Shown here piece after piece: positions 30,738-40,512 of a DNA stretch of 64,000 nucleotides (positions are counted from its first letter, which is position 1; each line of letters opens with the position of its first letter). Both the position numbers and the translations under genes were made by a program. The notes beneath the pieces are model-generated. The model worked only from the letters and a program-made list of their open reading frames with translations, was not told the DNA's origin and did no database searches. Origin of the DNA: MFD01213-c1 sp963704405 (GTDB lineage Bacteria; Planctomycetota; Phycisphaerae; Tepidisphaerales; Tepidisphaeraceae); NCBI GenBank assembly GCA_963704405.1, contig OY969903.1, forward strand, positions 3,720,001 to 3,784,000, written 5' to 3'.

Positions 30738-31000
30738 AAGCTGGCATCCTTACAACTATCTGCATAATCCGCTACATCGACAGTTGACGGCCAATAAAAT
30801 CATGGTCATACTTATACCATCGCAATCTTCTTGAAAGGTGGTGATGTTGAGCAGCAACAAAAACCAGAGACGAATAAGGGCGACGTGCTGTATGACACGT
30901 CGCCCGGAGGCCTTGGAAAGCCCCCTAACAAGAGCTATTTCAGCCTCCACAATATCATGCCTTAAATACCTGTCAAATCTAACTTTAGAAAGGACAAAAA

Positions 31001-31219
31001 ATGTCAAGATCATATCAGAGTAGTGAAGGTTCACCCATTAGGGTGGACGTGGGGCGAGCCGACCCCGTGACGCGTCTCTTCGAAGGATCAGACACAACGA
31101 AAGTCACCGTTACAGAGCCGAGCGGTAGATCGGCATCCTATGTTGTGTCGAATGATTCGCCCGAGCAGATTCAGAAAGGCATCGACGGTGCCCGATACAA
31201 GATTGCGCAGCAAGACTGA
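31001..31219 (+). CDS. Small hypothetical protein (72 aa)
   Basis: AAAGGA lies seven bases before the ATG and a strong terminator follows, so it is a single-gene unit. MSRSYQSSEGSPIRVDVGRA, then VTVTEPSGRSASYVVSND: mostly beta strands. No family recognised. Confidence 0.65.
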   Translation: MSRSYQSSEGSPIRVDVGRADPVTRLFEGSDTTKVTVTEPSGRSASYVVSNDSPEQIQKGIDGARYKIAQQD

Positions 31220-31242
31220 GGTTGAGAATTCTTCACCAGTTT

Positions 31243-31275
31243 AGCCGTTAGGTTTGCTCACCTAACGGCTTTTTC
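31243..31275 (+). terminator. Rho-independent terminator
   Basis: AGCCGTTAGGT-TTGCTC-ACCTAACGGCT, a perfect 11-bp stem followed by TTTTC. Confidence 0.92.
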
Positions 31276-31481
31276 GTGCGCCGAACGAACATGGGTGTAG
31301 TGATGCGAGGCATCCGTTCATTTCTTCTTGCCCGTTTATCCCCACTTTTTCTGGACAATATCCCTCAAACCGTGCTTTTCTAGATGGGGCTTAGTTCTTC
31401 ATATCCAAACGCAACAATCCCCGTGCGTGTGCACGGGCTGCTTTCGTTGCGATCATCACTCCCACAACTGAAAGGACACGT

Positions 31482-31753
31482 ATGCCGGAATCCAAATTCC
31501 CGCTTGGCCGCGTCGTCATTACGTCAAACACCAAAGACACCCTCCACCCAGAGGACCATGCCAAAGCGTTAGCTCGACACGCGGCAGGTGATTGGGGGGA
31601 TGTCGAGGAAGCAGACCGGCGTAAGAACGAATGTCTCTCACGCGGGAGCTTCGCCTGTTCTCCGTCTACCGCGACCGCAACGGCATCAGGTTCTACATCA
31701 TCACCGAAGCGGATCGGTTGGCGACGACCGTGCTTCTGCCCGAGGATTACTGA
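31482..31753 (+). CDS. Small conserved mobile-element protein (~90 aa, frameshifted)
   Basis: Begins MPESKFPLGRVVITSNTKDT and GDWGDVEEADRRKNEC. At the GGG run 31644-31646 one G is missing; after repair it continues as GELRLFSVYRDRNGIRFYII and TEADRLATTVLLPEDY, ending with TGA at 31753. The pattern FPLGxVV ... HAxGDWGDV ... IITEADRxATTxLLPEDY is a widespread family on plasmids and ICEs with no known function. The in-frame continuation to 31820 without repair is spurious. Confidence 0.7.
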
Positions 31754-31803
31754 TCGTCATGCGAGGTTCCGTCCTCCGATTACAATGAGAAAGGAGTTTA
31801 CCG

Positions 31804-32898
31804 ATGGCCTCATGGATTGATTTCAAGGAGCTGCGATCGCGGATAAAGCTTGCTGACGTTCTGGCGATGTATCACGTGCAACTCAAAGTGCGCGGTGATC
31901 GAGCCTCGGGATTTTGTCCCTTGCCCGGCCACAAAGGCAGCGGGGAAGGGGAAAAACGTTCCCCCAGCTTCAGTTGCAATCTGACCAAAGGGATTTTTCA
32001 ATGTTTTAGCTGCGGAGCCAAGGGCAATACCATTGATCTGGTAGTTTTTTTGGACGGTGCAAATCCTGATGATCCTGCCGCGCTACGCAGGGCGGCCCTC
32101 AAATTACACAAAGCATTTGGCAGTCCATCGGCCAAGCCTCTGCTGCAAGGGTCAAAGCCAGCCGCAGCGGCATCACCTCTCAGGGAGGGGGCCGACACCG
32201 AAACCCTCCCACATGAGGGCCCGATCATCGTGAATGCACCGCTGGATTTTGAGTTAAAGCACCTTGATCCCGCACACCCGTATCTATCCTCGCGAGGTCT
32301 TACCTCCGAGACAATTGAATACTTTGGCCTGGGCTACTGCGCTAAAGGAATGATGGCGGATCGAATTGCGATTCCCCTGCATAATTCGACCGGGCAGTTG
32401 ATCGGCTATGCCGGCCGGTTAGTCGATGACAACGATATCAGCAATGAGAATCCAAAGTATCGCTTTCCCGGCGCCCGGGATCGCAAAGGAACGCGCTTTG
32501 AGTTCCACAAAAGCGAATTCTTGTACAACGGGTACCGAATAAGACGGCCAGTCGATGATATGATCGTCGTGGAAGGTTTCCCCTCGGTTTGGTGGCTCTG
32601 GCAGAATGGCTGGAGGAATACCGCCGCCGTCATGGGCAGCAGTGTGAGCGACAGCCAGGCGGCGCTGATCCGAGAATTGCTCGGGGCCACCGGCCGTCTG
32701 TGGATCATTCCAGACGCAAATGATGCCGGAAAACGTTTAGCCACGGAACTGCTTCTGAAGATGGCCCCCACTCACTTTGTTCGATGGGTAAAACTTGAAG
32801 AAGGTCAGCCGACCGATCTGTCGAAGGATGAACTTTCCGAACTTGTGCCTGTTCAATCCCACGGTGTGCAATCGACCGACTCATCCCCGAAAACTTGA
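31804..32898 (+). CDS. CHC2 zinc-finger / Toprim DNA primase
   Basis: 364 aa, AAAGGAG site. The N-terminal CHC2 zinc finger is FCPLPGHKG ... FQCFSCGAKGNTIDLV (ligands near residues 37, 42, 67 and 70). The middle has the DnaG-like YLSSRGLTSETIEYFGLGYC and RIAIPLHNSTGQLIGYAGR, followed by the Toprim region with Glu in MIVVEGFPSVWWLWQ and Asp in LWIIPDANDAGKRLA. Shorter than DnaG, without a helicase-interaction domain, as in plasmid and phage primases. It probably primes the complementary strand during transfer or replication of the element. A terminator follows. Confidence 0.88.
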   Translation: MASWIDFKELRSRIKLADVLAMYHVQLKVRGDRASGFCPLPGHKGSGEGEKRSPSFSCNLTKGIFQCFSCGAKGNTIDLVVFLDGANPDDPAALRRAALKLHKAFGSPSAKPLLQGSKPAAAASPLREGADTETLPHEGPIIVNAPLDFELKHLDPAHPYLSSRGLTSETIEYFGLGYCAKGMMADRIAIPLHNSTGQLIGYAGRLVDDNDISNENPKYRFPGARDRKGTRFEFHKSEFLYNGYRIRRPVDDMIVVEGFPSVWWLWQNGWRNTAAVMGSSVSDSQAALIRELLGATGRLWIIPDANDAGKRLATELLLKMAPTHFVRWVKLEEGQPTDLSKDELSELVPVQSHGVQSTDSSPKT

Positions 32899-32927
32899 TT
32901 CAGGTGTTCAAAGCGTAACGGTGAATT

Positions 32928-32949
32928 GCGATCGAAAGATCGCTTTTTT
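32928..32949 (+). terminator. Rho-independent terminator
   Basis: GCGATC-GAAA-GATCGC followed by TTTTTT, 30 bases behind the primase gene. Confidence 0.85.
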
Positions 32950-33212
32950 GTATTGCCGGAAGGAATGTCTCTTGGGGAGGCAGCGGGGAAAACGAATGCC
33001 TTGGGGGTGATGGTGCCGTTGAGGGTGACTTATCGTGGCTGTGACCGATGAACCTGCCTGATACTGAGAGCCGGCGTTGATGATGGATCATCAACTTTGA
33101 TCGCTACTCCTTTGCAACGAGCACTTCAAATAAAAACATGGTTATTCCTCACGGCAGCTACGACATATGGAGTACACTGCCCCGCCAACGCGGCGATGTC
33201 CTGCCTTGCATT

Positions 33213-35555
33213 TCATTGATCCACGGCTTTGGTCATGTCATAGCCGAGCCGATCTTCCAACGCCTTATCGAGAACATCAAGGCACCGTCGCCGTGATGCT
33301 GGGTCAGACTCAGACTGCTCATAGAGACGAAGTAGTACGTCGGGAAGATACTGTGAAGATAAACCGACGTCTGGGCCAGCAGTCAATGCGGCCTCGCTGA
33401 GACGGTCGACCGTCGCATGAATGAGGTCGGCAAAGCCAGTTAATGAAGCCGTTGTCGATTTTAGTCCATGAAGAGCATGTCCAATGTTGGCACCAAATGC
33501 ATGGCTTTTGATGAAATTTGTAAATATTTGATGTGCATACGGCCGCATATAAAATTCAGCTCGCCAAAATGTATTCGCTATCGTTCGACGCACAGATTCG
33601 TCGGCGTCGTCAAGCAGCGTAGCGCTCCAGCCCAATGAAATGTCATCGCAGCGACCTGCGGAAAGTTCACGTGCAAGAATCGTTGCGACCCCCGTGCGCA
33701 AAGACACTGACCCAACAAGGCATGAATCGACTTCCTTCTTCATTTTTCCAGTGTGTAAATACGTCAGGGTAGCCCATTCAGCACCGCGCTTTGCGACCTC
33801 CCCTATGGCTGACGCCATCATGCGTTCAAGTATGGGCCTCAGTTCATCAAAGTGGCTAATTAATGTGTATCCAAGGAATTCTGACAACTCATGGCCCAGC
33901 AGCACCTCATCATTGGGGTGAGAATTGAGCGAGAGAAAAAGTCGCACAGCTTCGGTTTTGTTAATGTTCAGCATCGGCACCGCTATCCGCGTTGCTGCAA
34001 TTCGGACCGATGGGTGTGGATCTTCCTCAAAATGACTGATTGCAGGTTGCAAAACAGGGAGCCAAGTCGTGTTGTTCCACAGCAGGGAGGAAATGGCAAC
34101 TGCCGCCACACCGCGAGCGCAATTTATTGCCGTAAGAACGAAGTCAGGCTTCGATTCTCCAAGTTTGCCGCCGCTGCTGAATACCGAGGTTATTGCCGGA
34201 TCGGGGTCGGAATGAAATCGGGCGATTTCAAGGATACCGTGAATCGCATCATTAGACCACGATTCTGCGGCTCGGTTATTGAACAGCCAACCAACTGCAA
34301 CTGCTATCTCCCGGTCATTGCACATAGGTGCGAATCGCGCCAAGACCATTTCAATCAACGCCGAATGTGCCATGGCCCATTCCGGCGGAGCATTCGCGGG
34401 AGGCTTAGTCTCGCCAAGAGCGCGGATGATTGCGCCAATGTAGTCACGGTTTGAAGACAGTGGGATTTTTGTTGCCAGATGCGCGAAGCGCGGTGGATGG
34501 CGATGGGCTGCACGCTGCAATTGCGCTGAAAACATCTGCGGCGTCGACTCCATTAGAGTCATTACTCCTCGCGACCAGCGCCGTTTTGAATTTACGCTAG
34601 CGCTGTTCATAATAACTCTGAGCCACCCCTTGTCCGATAGCCCAAGTGCGCGATTTTCGGGAATTGAGGAACTGACAACTCCGCTAATACTCGATGGTGG
34701 TTCTTTGAGAATCGATTTTATCGGACCAAATTTGCGACAGAGAACGCCAAACCAATCGCGAGTCTGGTCAGTCATACGGCTGCGCGGGAAGGCATCAAAC
34801 AGCGCATACTGAGCAGCAAAAATTGTGCGGGGATATATCATGTGCTTGGACAACGCGCCATTCCACCTCGTTGTTCCCATAAAATAATGGTGGGCGAATC
34901 GCCAAATCGTTTTCTCCTTCGTTGGAACAAATGAGCAAATCGCTGCTTCCGTAGCCGCTAGCGATTGAGCCGAAGCATGTTTAGCGAATCGCCGGAATAT
35001 ACGCCGCGCCGGGAATGTTGCTGAAGCGCCAAAACGTGATCCACGCCGACCCGCTCCGCATCTCAAAAGCGTTGGATCTTCGCAAATCAATTTAAGCACG
35101 CGATCCGCATGTCGCTTGTCCAGACCCAAGAGAGAAGAGAGCCCGATCCGTTTTTTGACCGCAGACTGCGACTTTAAATAGGGCATGCAAAGTGACCATG
35201 CTAAGCCAGGCCACCGCCTTGCGATTTCCGCGCCCGCCGCAATCATCAATCCTTCGGATAGCTTCGACAGCCTTGTTCGCAAGCGGCGATGCTCAAATGC
35301 TTCATACACACCGCTTTTTTGTCGCCGCTGGCGATCGGTGCGCCGGAGCTTTGAGGCATCTCTGACCACAATTGAGAATTTCGACCACACTTCCTTGGGA
35401 TACTTCCTTGCAGTCGACCGCATCATGTCGGCAGAATCGAACAGTACATACTCAATTCGATCTTGCCGATTTTGTGCTTGTTGCTCGTCAGCAAGTGATC
35501 TGAATGCCCGGCGCAATTTCACGGAAGACAATAATTGCCCGACGCGGTGAATCAC
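33213..35555 (-). CDS. Avs-like STAND protein 1, C-terminal sensor-like half
   Basis: A helical-repeat region of about 780 aa, HEAT/armadillo-like in character (HPSVRIAATRIAVPMLNINK, ADESVRRTIANTFWRAEF). Its GTG start overlaps the upstream gene by 68 bases without a ribosome site. If the T6 run at 35563-35568 (A6 in the gene) is one base too long, the two frames fuse into one protein of about 1,546 aa (HVDIKNSRVIHRVGQLLSSV). In Avs-type proteins a large C-terminal repeat region binds the phage protein that triggers the effector; I infer this role by architecture. The alternative is a two-gene system with overlapping genes. Confidence 0.7.
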   Translation of the reverse strand: MIHRVGQLLSSVKLRRAFRSLADEQQAQNRQDRIEYVLFDSADMMRSTARKYPKEVWSKFSIVVRDASKLRRTDRQRRQKSGVYEAFEHRRLRTRLSKLSEGLMIAAGAEIARRWPGLAWSLCMPYLKSQSAVKKRIGLSSLLGLDKRHADRVLKLICEDPTLLRCGAGRRGSRFGASATFPARRIFRRFAKHASAQSLAATEAAICSFVPTKEKTIWRFAHHYFMGTTRWNGALSKHMIYPRTIFAAQYALFDAFPRSRMTDQTRDWFGVLCRKFGPIKSILKEPPSSISGVVSSSIPENRALGLSDKGWLRVIMNSASVNSKRRWSRGVMTLMESTPQMFSAQLQRAAHRHPPRFAHLATKIPLSSNRDYIGAIIRALGETKPPANAPPEWAMAHSALIEMVLARFAPMCNDREIAVAVGWLFNNRAAESWSNDAIHGILEIARFHSDPDPAITSVFSSGGKLGESKPDFVLTAINCARGVAAVAISSLLWNNTTWLPVLQPAISHFEEDPHPSVRIAATRIAVPMLNINKTEAVRLFLSLNSHPNDEVLLGHELSEFLGYTLISHFDELRPILERMMASAIGEVAKRGAEWATLTYLHTGKMKKEVDSCLVGSVSLRTGVATILARELSAGRCDDISLGWSATLLDDADESVRRTIANTFWRAEFYMRPYAHQIFTNFIKSHAFGANIGHALHGLKSTTASLTGFADLIHATVDRLSEAALTAGPDVGLSSQYLPDVLLRLYEQSESDPASRRRCLDVLDKALEDRLGYDMTKAVDQ

Positions 35556-37854
35556 CCGCGAGTTTTTTAATGTCGACGTGCGTCGTCGCGTTGGAATCGG
35601 CGCGTATCAATCTGACATACTCCTTAAACATTTGAGTGCTGATAGAGCCAACTGACTTCCAGCTCAGTGCCGATTCCAGCATTGCCCTTCGATCCATGTC
35701 TCGCGATGACTGAATGATTTCATAGATCAAGTCGCTTCGTTGCTCGATAAACACATGCATCAGCCAGCGCGATTGGTTCTTGGCGACCTCATCGTTTGAC
35801 AAGACCCACGTCAACATCGTCCCGCGCTTGTGTAGCAGGTCGAACCAAGCAACATCCCGATGAAACAGCGAATAAATATGCTGCCAGAGACGTACTTCTG
35901 TCTGAAATTCAAGCAACAGATCAAGCTCTTTATCGGTTGGGATACTTCCGGCGGCGATCGTTTCCAAGGTTGCTTGCTTTAGATGGAACCGAATGTTGGC
36001 GTGGTTCAAAATTGACCTTGCGAGCCCTACAAATACGAGGAGATCGTCATCCCGCACCATCTCCAGCAATAGTCGAAGTTGCTGTCGATGAAATAGTGAA
36101 TCATGGACGAGCAGCCATTCAGTGAGCAGAACTTTCCCAGCCCGAAGTCTCGCCGCCAAATGTTCAGCAGCTACAAAATCAAAATACGACTGATGACCAA
36201 ATCTAATTCGCTTAGGGCTTACCAATACCAAGGTGCCAATTGAGAGGAGTTTATCCACTATCACGTTGTATTTCGAACGGACATCCATAGGTACAAGTTC
36301 GCGCCCGACAGTCAGCGAACTCTCGATGAGCGCCGGTAGTAAGCGTTCATTTAATTCATCACGTTGATCAGGCACCAACTGCTTGCGGACCCATTCCCAA
36401 TATGCTCTGCATAGATCGGTGCCACTTGTGAACGACCCTGCTCCAGGTTCCAGGTGAATCGCCTGCCATAGATATACGTTTTGCGGCGAGCGAAGGATTT
36501 CCATCTGCTTTGGACTAAGACATTGGGCTGAGAGTTTTGCTCGCTTTAACAGGACATCTAACGTTTCAATTGATAAGGGCGATGTTTCCAGCTTAAGAAC
36601 CCCCGAGTTTTGGCGCTCCAGATTCTCGATCATCGTTCGAATCCGCGGATCGTCATTGGCATCGTGCGTCCGGCACGCCAGTACGACCGTCACGTCGGAT
36701 TTTGCGAGAGCTAAGTTGACAAGCAGTGAAATTGCATCCCACGAAGAAGCTGAGTGCTGCGAAGTCCAACGAATGGCGTCGAGTTGGTCGATGAATAGGA
36801 CGGCTGGTCGGCCTTGCGCTACTATGCTCAGACACTGAACAGGATCGGCCGGTAACCCGATATTAGTCCCCAGTGCCAGCGGGGTGTGTCCGATGTGGTC
36901 CTGATCAAGTCGGAGAATGATGCAAGGGACTTTATCGCGGCGCAGATGCTGCATCGCCTCATAGATCACACCGCTTTTCCCGCTACCTCCTCTGCCGTGT
37001 AGAAGGATCAGTCGCGTGGCATTGGCACTGATGGCGGTAAGCAGCGGTCTGGTTTCGTCTCGGCCAATCGGTGACCCACCGATTAGATACGGTCTAAAGG
37101 ATCTCTCAAAGCGGTCACAGCATTCATTCAGCAAAAGCGGGAGATTCGATTGTTTTGCAAGATCCCGAAGTTGGAACCCCCTACCTTCAAGGTGAATTTT
37201 GAGGTCTTGAACTCTGAATTCCCGACGAACGGTGGTTGACGCCAAACTTTCCAGTGTTGTCACGACAGTCGCCGGTTCGCCATTGACATGACACGTTGCA
37301 AGCTCTTCAACTCTGGGTCGCTGCTGCTCGATATCCTCACACACGGTAATCATGCGATGCAAAAAATCGATTAGCTTGAGCTGATCTTTGCGCACCGCCA
37401 AGTCGATGCCGAGCAGTGCAGCTAATGCCGTGAACTCCGCCCGATCGTGTCGATTCGTGGCCGCTTCCGTTATGAACTCAGCCGCTCGATCAAATTTGAT
37501 GGCGCGTTCACGGAACGTTGAAAGACTTGGAACCCTGTCACCCGACACGAAGCAGTAACGATGCTGCGACGATTGATTAAGAAACAGTTTGGCACCCGCA
37601 ATGATGCCCTCGGAATCTAAACTTGCAATGCTCCACTTGCCCGCAGAACCATGTTCGCGTTTGCACTGATGGCATTCAACCGTTCCATCGGGTCGCATGA
37701 CGATGCATTCCGTTTTCAACTCCACTGGAACGCAAGGTTCAATCCGAACTGATATCGCTCGACCGCTGATAACATCGAGCAGTAACCGCGTCAGCCATAG
37801 CCGTTCAAACTCGTTTCCGAACTTTTCTGCTGGTCCACCGACAAGGCTTGCCAT
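35488..37854 (-). CDS. Avs-like STAND protein 1, nuclease-like and NTPase half
   Basis: 788 aa in this frame. The N-terminus (MASLVGGPAEKFGNEFERLW) starts a PD-(D/E)XK-like region; the motif TVECHQCKREHG (about residues 55-66) looks like the Glu-x-Lys core seen in nuclease domains of Avs/Cap4-like effectors. The P-loop is ILLHGRGGSGKSGVIYE (about 285-292), Walker B is AVLFIDQLDAIRW (about 350), sensor-like VVLACRTHDANDD follows, then a winged-helix-like part (RIRFGHQSYFDFVAAEHLAA). This is a STAND ATPase. Family knowledge: Avs proteins are antiphage sensors that oligomerise and cut DNA. Downstream frame: see 33213-35555. Confidence 0.78.
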   Translation of the reverse strand: MASLVGGPAEKFGNEFERLWLTRLLLDVISGRAISVRIEPCVPVELKTECIVMRPDGTVECHQCKREHGSAGKWSIASLDSEGIIAGAKLFLNQSSQHRYCFVSGDRVPSLSTFRERAIKFDRAAEFITEAATNRHDRAEFTALAALLGIDLAVRKDQLKLIDFLHRMITVCEDIEQQRPRVEELATCHVNGEPATVVTTLESLASTTVRREFRVQDLKIHLEGRGFQLRDLAKQSNLPLLLNECCDRFERSFRPYLIGGSPIGRDETRPLLTAISANATRLILLHGRGGSGKSGVIYEAMQHLRRDKVPCIILRLDQDHIGHTPLALGTNIGLPADPVQCLSIVAQGRPAVLFIDQLDAIRWTSQHSASSWDAISLLVNLALAKSDVTVVLACRTHDANDDPRIRTMIENLERQNSGVLKLETSPLSIETLDVLLKRAKLSAQCLSPKQMEILRSPQNVYLWQAIHLEPGAGSFTSGTDLCRAYWEWVRKQLVPDQRDELNERLLPALIESSLTVGRELVPMDVRSKYNVIVDKLLSIGTLVLVSPKRIRFGHQSYFDFVAAEHLAARLRAGKVLLTEWLLVHDSLFHRQQLRLLLEMVRDDDLLVFVGLARSILNHANIRFHLKQATLETIAAGSIPTDKELDLLLEFQTEVRLWQHIYSLFHRDVAWFDLLHKRGTMLTWVLSNDEVAKNQSRWLMHVFIEQRSDLIYEIIQSSRDMDRRAMLESALSWKSVGSISTQMFKEYVRLIRADSNATTHVDIKKLAGDSPRRAIIVFREIAPGIQITC

Positions 37855-37941
37855 GGTGAGAATACTATAGGATTTTGCTCATGAGGTTTAGTGACTCGCG
37901 CTGTTTCGGAAGTATGAGAGGCTGAAAGCTTGATATCCTAT

Positions 37942-38106
37942 TCAAGCGATTACGGGCAGGTCCGCATCTGTATGGCGGGCGCGGAAGAGATCGGTGACAA
38001 CACTGAGAACTACTGCGAGGTCTATCTGTGCCGGCTTGATTGGCTCGTAGATGATGCCTTCGGGGAAAGCTGGTGCCTGCTCCATGTGAGTGTGTTTCTT
38101 TGTCAT
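37942..38106 (-). CDS. 54-aa protein coupled to the relaxation gene
   Basis: ATG 38106 overlaps the stop of the upstream gene as ATGA, the arrangement of translational coupling. MTKKHTHMEQAPAFPEGIIY, then EPIKPAQIDLAVVLSVVTDL, then FRARHTDADLPVIA. No family known. It is too short for most gene finders. The coupling and reading quality support it. Confidence 0.5.
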   Translation of the reverse strand: MTKKHTHMEQAPAFPEGIIYEPIKPAQIDLAVVLSVVTDLFRARHTDADLPVIA

Positions 38107-39131
38107 GGTGTTGGATTGATTGCTGCTAATCCATTTAATGTATCACGCTCGCTTTTTCCCAGAAGCCGGTGCCTGTGGATAACTCGATTGACTTGTTCTT
38201 CGCGGGTCGTTTGCCGCTTGTACAGGGGACTCTGGGGAACGTGGAATGGATCGAACGCAGTGCCGGTGGTGGCATTGCGGTAATCAATCGGGCGTATCCA
38301 GATGGCGCTTTGGGAATCGTCACAGAGTTCCTTAAGTGTTGTGAGCCACACCATGGTGAGGATCGCCGGCCGCCGAAGCAGCATTGATGCTGCGATGTTA
38401 TTCCGGCGTTCATCCGTCCGGCAGACAATCAGCACGCGGAAAGGGAACTGCTGATACGCGTCAGCAGGTGCCCCGAAGCGTTTGGCGAGCCCGCCACAGC
38501 GGTAATGCTCCGCATAAGCGCCGGCTTTGGCCTGCAACCGCGGCAAGGGCTCGGTCGAACGATCCAGTTCCAGATAAAAGAGATGTTCGGTGTCGTCAAA
38601 ACCGTGCTCATCCGTCTCGCGGATGCGCACGAATGCATCCGGCTTGATCCAGACCTTCTTTCCGTAGCCGTGCGGCGAGACGGTCTTCGACGCAAACGCG
38701 AAAAGCCGTGGCCAGGTGGAAAATTCCGCCACCTTGTGCATCCCGGAACAATGAATACCTGTCGTGATCGCCGCCTTCGCCGTCATCACGTCCAGTTCAT
38801 GCTGAAGGGTGAGGGGAGAGACCCTCGTCCGCTTCTCCATCGTGGGCCAGCCGATCGACGGGTAGTCGATCAGCCGCCCCTCTCGCGTGAGCATTTCGAA
38901 ACCCTGGCGGGTCAGATACAAGATCGACGGGTCATACGGTCGCGAACGGGTGCGCTCTGTCACCAGGGCGGCATTCTTGAGCTTCCATACCCGCTTGCGG
39001 GCCGCCTCCAGACTGCCTCCGAAGTAAAGGGCGGCCGCATGCTGCACTGTCATGACGCGAGATTCAAAGAGCCCGCGCAACAATCGGTAATCCCGATCTA
39101 CAAATTGTGTGGCGACAGTGGTGTACGACAT
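38103..39131 (-). CDS. Replication-relaxation family protein
   Basis: 342 aa. The N-terminal winged helix (DRDYRLLRGLFESRVMTVQH, AARKRVWKLKNAALVTERT) and the core with KKVWIKPDAFVRI, FYLELDRSTEPLPRL and KAGAYAEHYR match the replication-relaxation/MobC-like family; the conserved PDA ... ELD pattern resembles a PD-(D/E)XK fold. Family knowledge: these proteins are thought to help open and nick plasmid DNA. It follows the coupling ATPase gene by 21 bases and is coupled to the 54-aa gene after it. Confidence 0.75.
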   Translation of the reverse strand: MSYTTVATQFVDRDYRLLRGLFESRVMTVQHAAALYFGGSLEAARKRVWKLKNAALVTERTRSRPYDPSILYLTRQGFEMLTREGRLIDYPSIGWPTMEKRTRVSPLTLQHELDVMTAKAAITTGIHCSGMHKVAEFSTWPRLFAFASKTVSPHGYGKKVWIKPDAFVRIRETDEHGFDDTEHLFYLELDRSTEPLPRLQAKAGAYAEHYRCGGLAKRFGAPADAYQQFPFRVLIVCRTDERRNNIAASMLLRRPAILTMVWLTTLKELCDDSQSAIWIRPIDYRNATTGTAFDPFHVPQSPLYKRQTTREEQVNRVIHRHRLLGKSERDTLNGLAAINPTP

Positions 39132-39152
39132 GACGATTCACCTTGAAGAATA

Positions 39153-40512
39153 TCATGCCTTTTTCTTGGGCAGCTTGACGCCCGACGACGTGGGCTCCTC
39201 TGTATCAATCGCATCGCGCCCAAACTGTTGGAGGAACTTCTGGTCGTGAGCGGCAAGGGACTTCATCGCGTCCTGTTTGGAGAGACAGAAATTCCACCGG
39301 GAATACATTCGCTCGGCATAGGAATTGATCCGATCCCGGTTAATGAACTGCTCTTTGATGGGAAGGGTACGGATCACCACGGGGGCATTCATGCTAAGGA
39401 GCCGCACCACCGCATTCCGCTGCGGCTGTCCGAAGAGCGCCGCCATCGCGCGCGACAATTGCTCCTCCAGACTGCGGAACTGCACATGGCTGATTTCCTG
39501 GCCAATCACCGGACGCAGAACCGTGCCGAAGGTTTCGCTGAAGCCTTCGGTGTCGGTGTAGGATTCCGCCTCGGAGTCTGATTCACCCTCATCCTCAAAT
39601 TCAGAAACTGATCCCGCTTCTTCATCATCCGCCTGCCGCAATTCCACATTGGAGCCGGTGCCTTTGCCCCGGTTCTTCGATCGCCCGATGCTACCTCCAT
39701 CACTTCGTGCCTTACTCTTCGTGCGGATGACCTGCTCCTCCTCGACATAATCCATGACCTTGGTGGAGTACATCACATGCTTGATTTCGTCGGGATCGAA
39801 GATGCCCCGGAACAGCCACTGGGCCAGCGGACGCAGGTTTTCCTCATCGCTCATCCGAAACACGACCTTCGATGAGGCATTTTCCATCACGGAGTGCCAA
39901 AGCTGCTTGCCAAAGTCGCCGCGGTCGGTCAATTGCAGGGGAAACTGGTGCGCCATTGTCCAGGACAACCCAAAACCGCGGCTCTGGTCGAGGTTTTCCG
40001 CAATGGTGGGGGAGATGAAGGACTGGAATTCGTCCAGATAGATCCGACAGGGCTTCACGTCCGTGCGCTTCCCTCGCTCTTGAGCGGCCGTCCACAGGTC
40101 AGTCAAAAACATGCTGCCAAACAAATCGGCATTCTGCCGGCTGACCTTACCCCCTTCGGTTGCCAGCGAAATGAGGATGATCCAGCCTTCATCGAGTGCC
40201 CGGCGAAGGTCGAGCGACAAATCCGCTTGCCCAAACATGAGCTTGAACTGGTCGGAACCGACAAATCGCCGAAGACGGTTGATCGTACTCGAAACCATCT
40301 GCTCGAATTCCTTGGTATTAAGCTCATGTGCCATGGCCCAATCACGGGCGACCCATTCATCCCGCAAGCGGCAGGTGAGGGAAGAGCGGATTTCCGAATC
40401 GCTGAGAAGATGGATGGCCTGGGGGAGGGTCAATCCCTTCTCGTACAGCACCTCGATCAGATTCGATAACCAGCGCGCCAGAAGCGGCGTTTGGTCGGTG
40501 CCGGCCGCGCCC
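39153..40512 (-). CDS. TraG/TraD-like coupling ATPase, C-terminal part (after frameshift)
   Basis: Continues the gene from 40927. The frame starts GAAGTDQTPLLARWLSNLIE, and the apparent GTG start upstream in this frame is a shadow. The region contains ILISLATEGGKVSRQNADLFG, Walker B CRIYLDEFQSFISP and the TraG-type GFGLSWTMAHQFPLQL. A long acidic linker (EFEDEGESDSEAESYTDTEG) precedes a C-terminal helical domain. The shift is explained by a missing G in the run 40510-40512. The repaired protein is about 591 aa. It ends 21 bases before the relaxation gene, in the order expected for a mobilisation operon. Confidence 0.8.

Noticed and set aside
35488..35555. Programmed frameshift or true gene overlap in Avs-like protein 1
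   Set aside because: No slippery heptamer with a downstream structure stands out, and 13 similar one-base breaks in the window make a common technical cause more likely. Not excluded.
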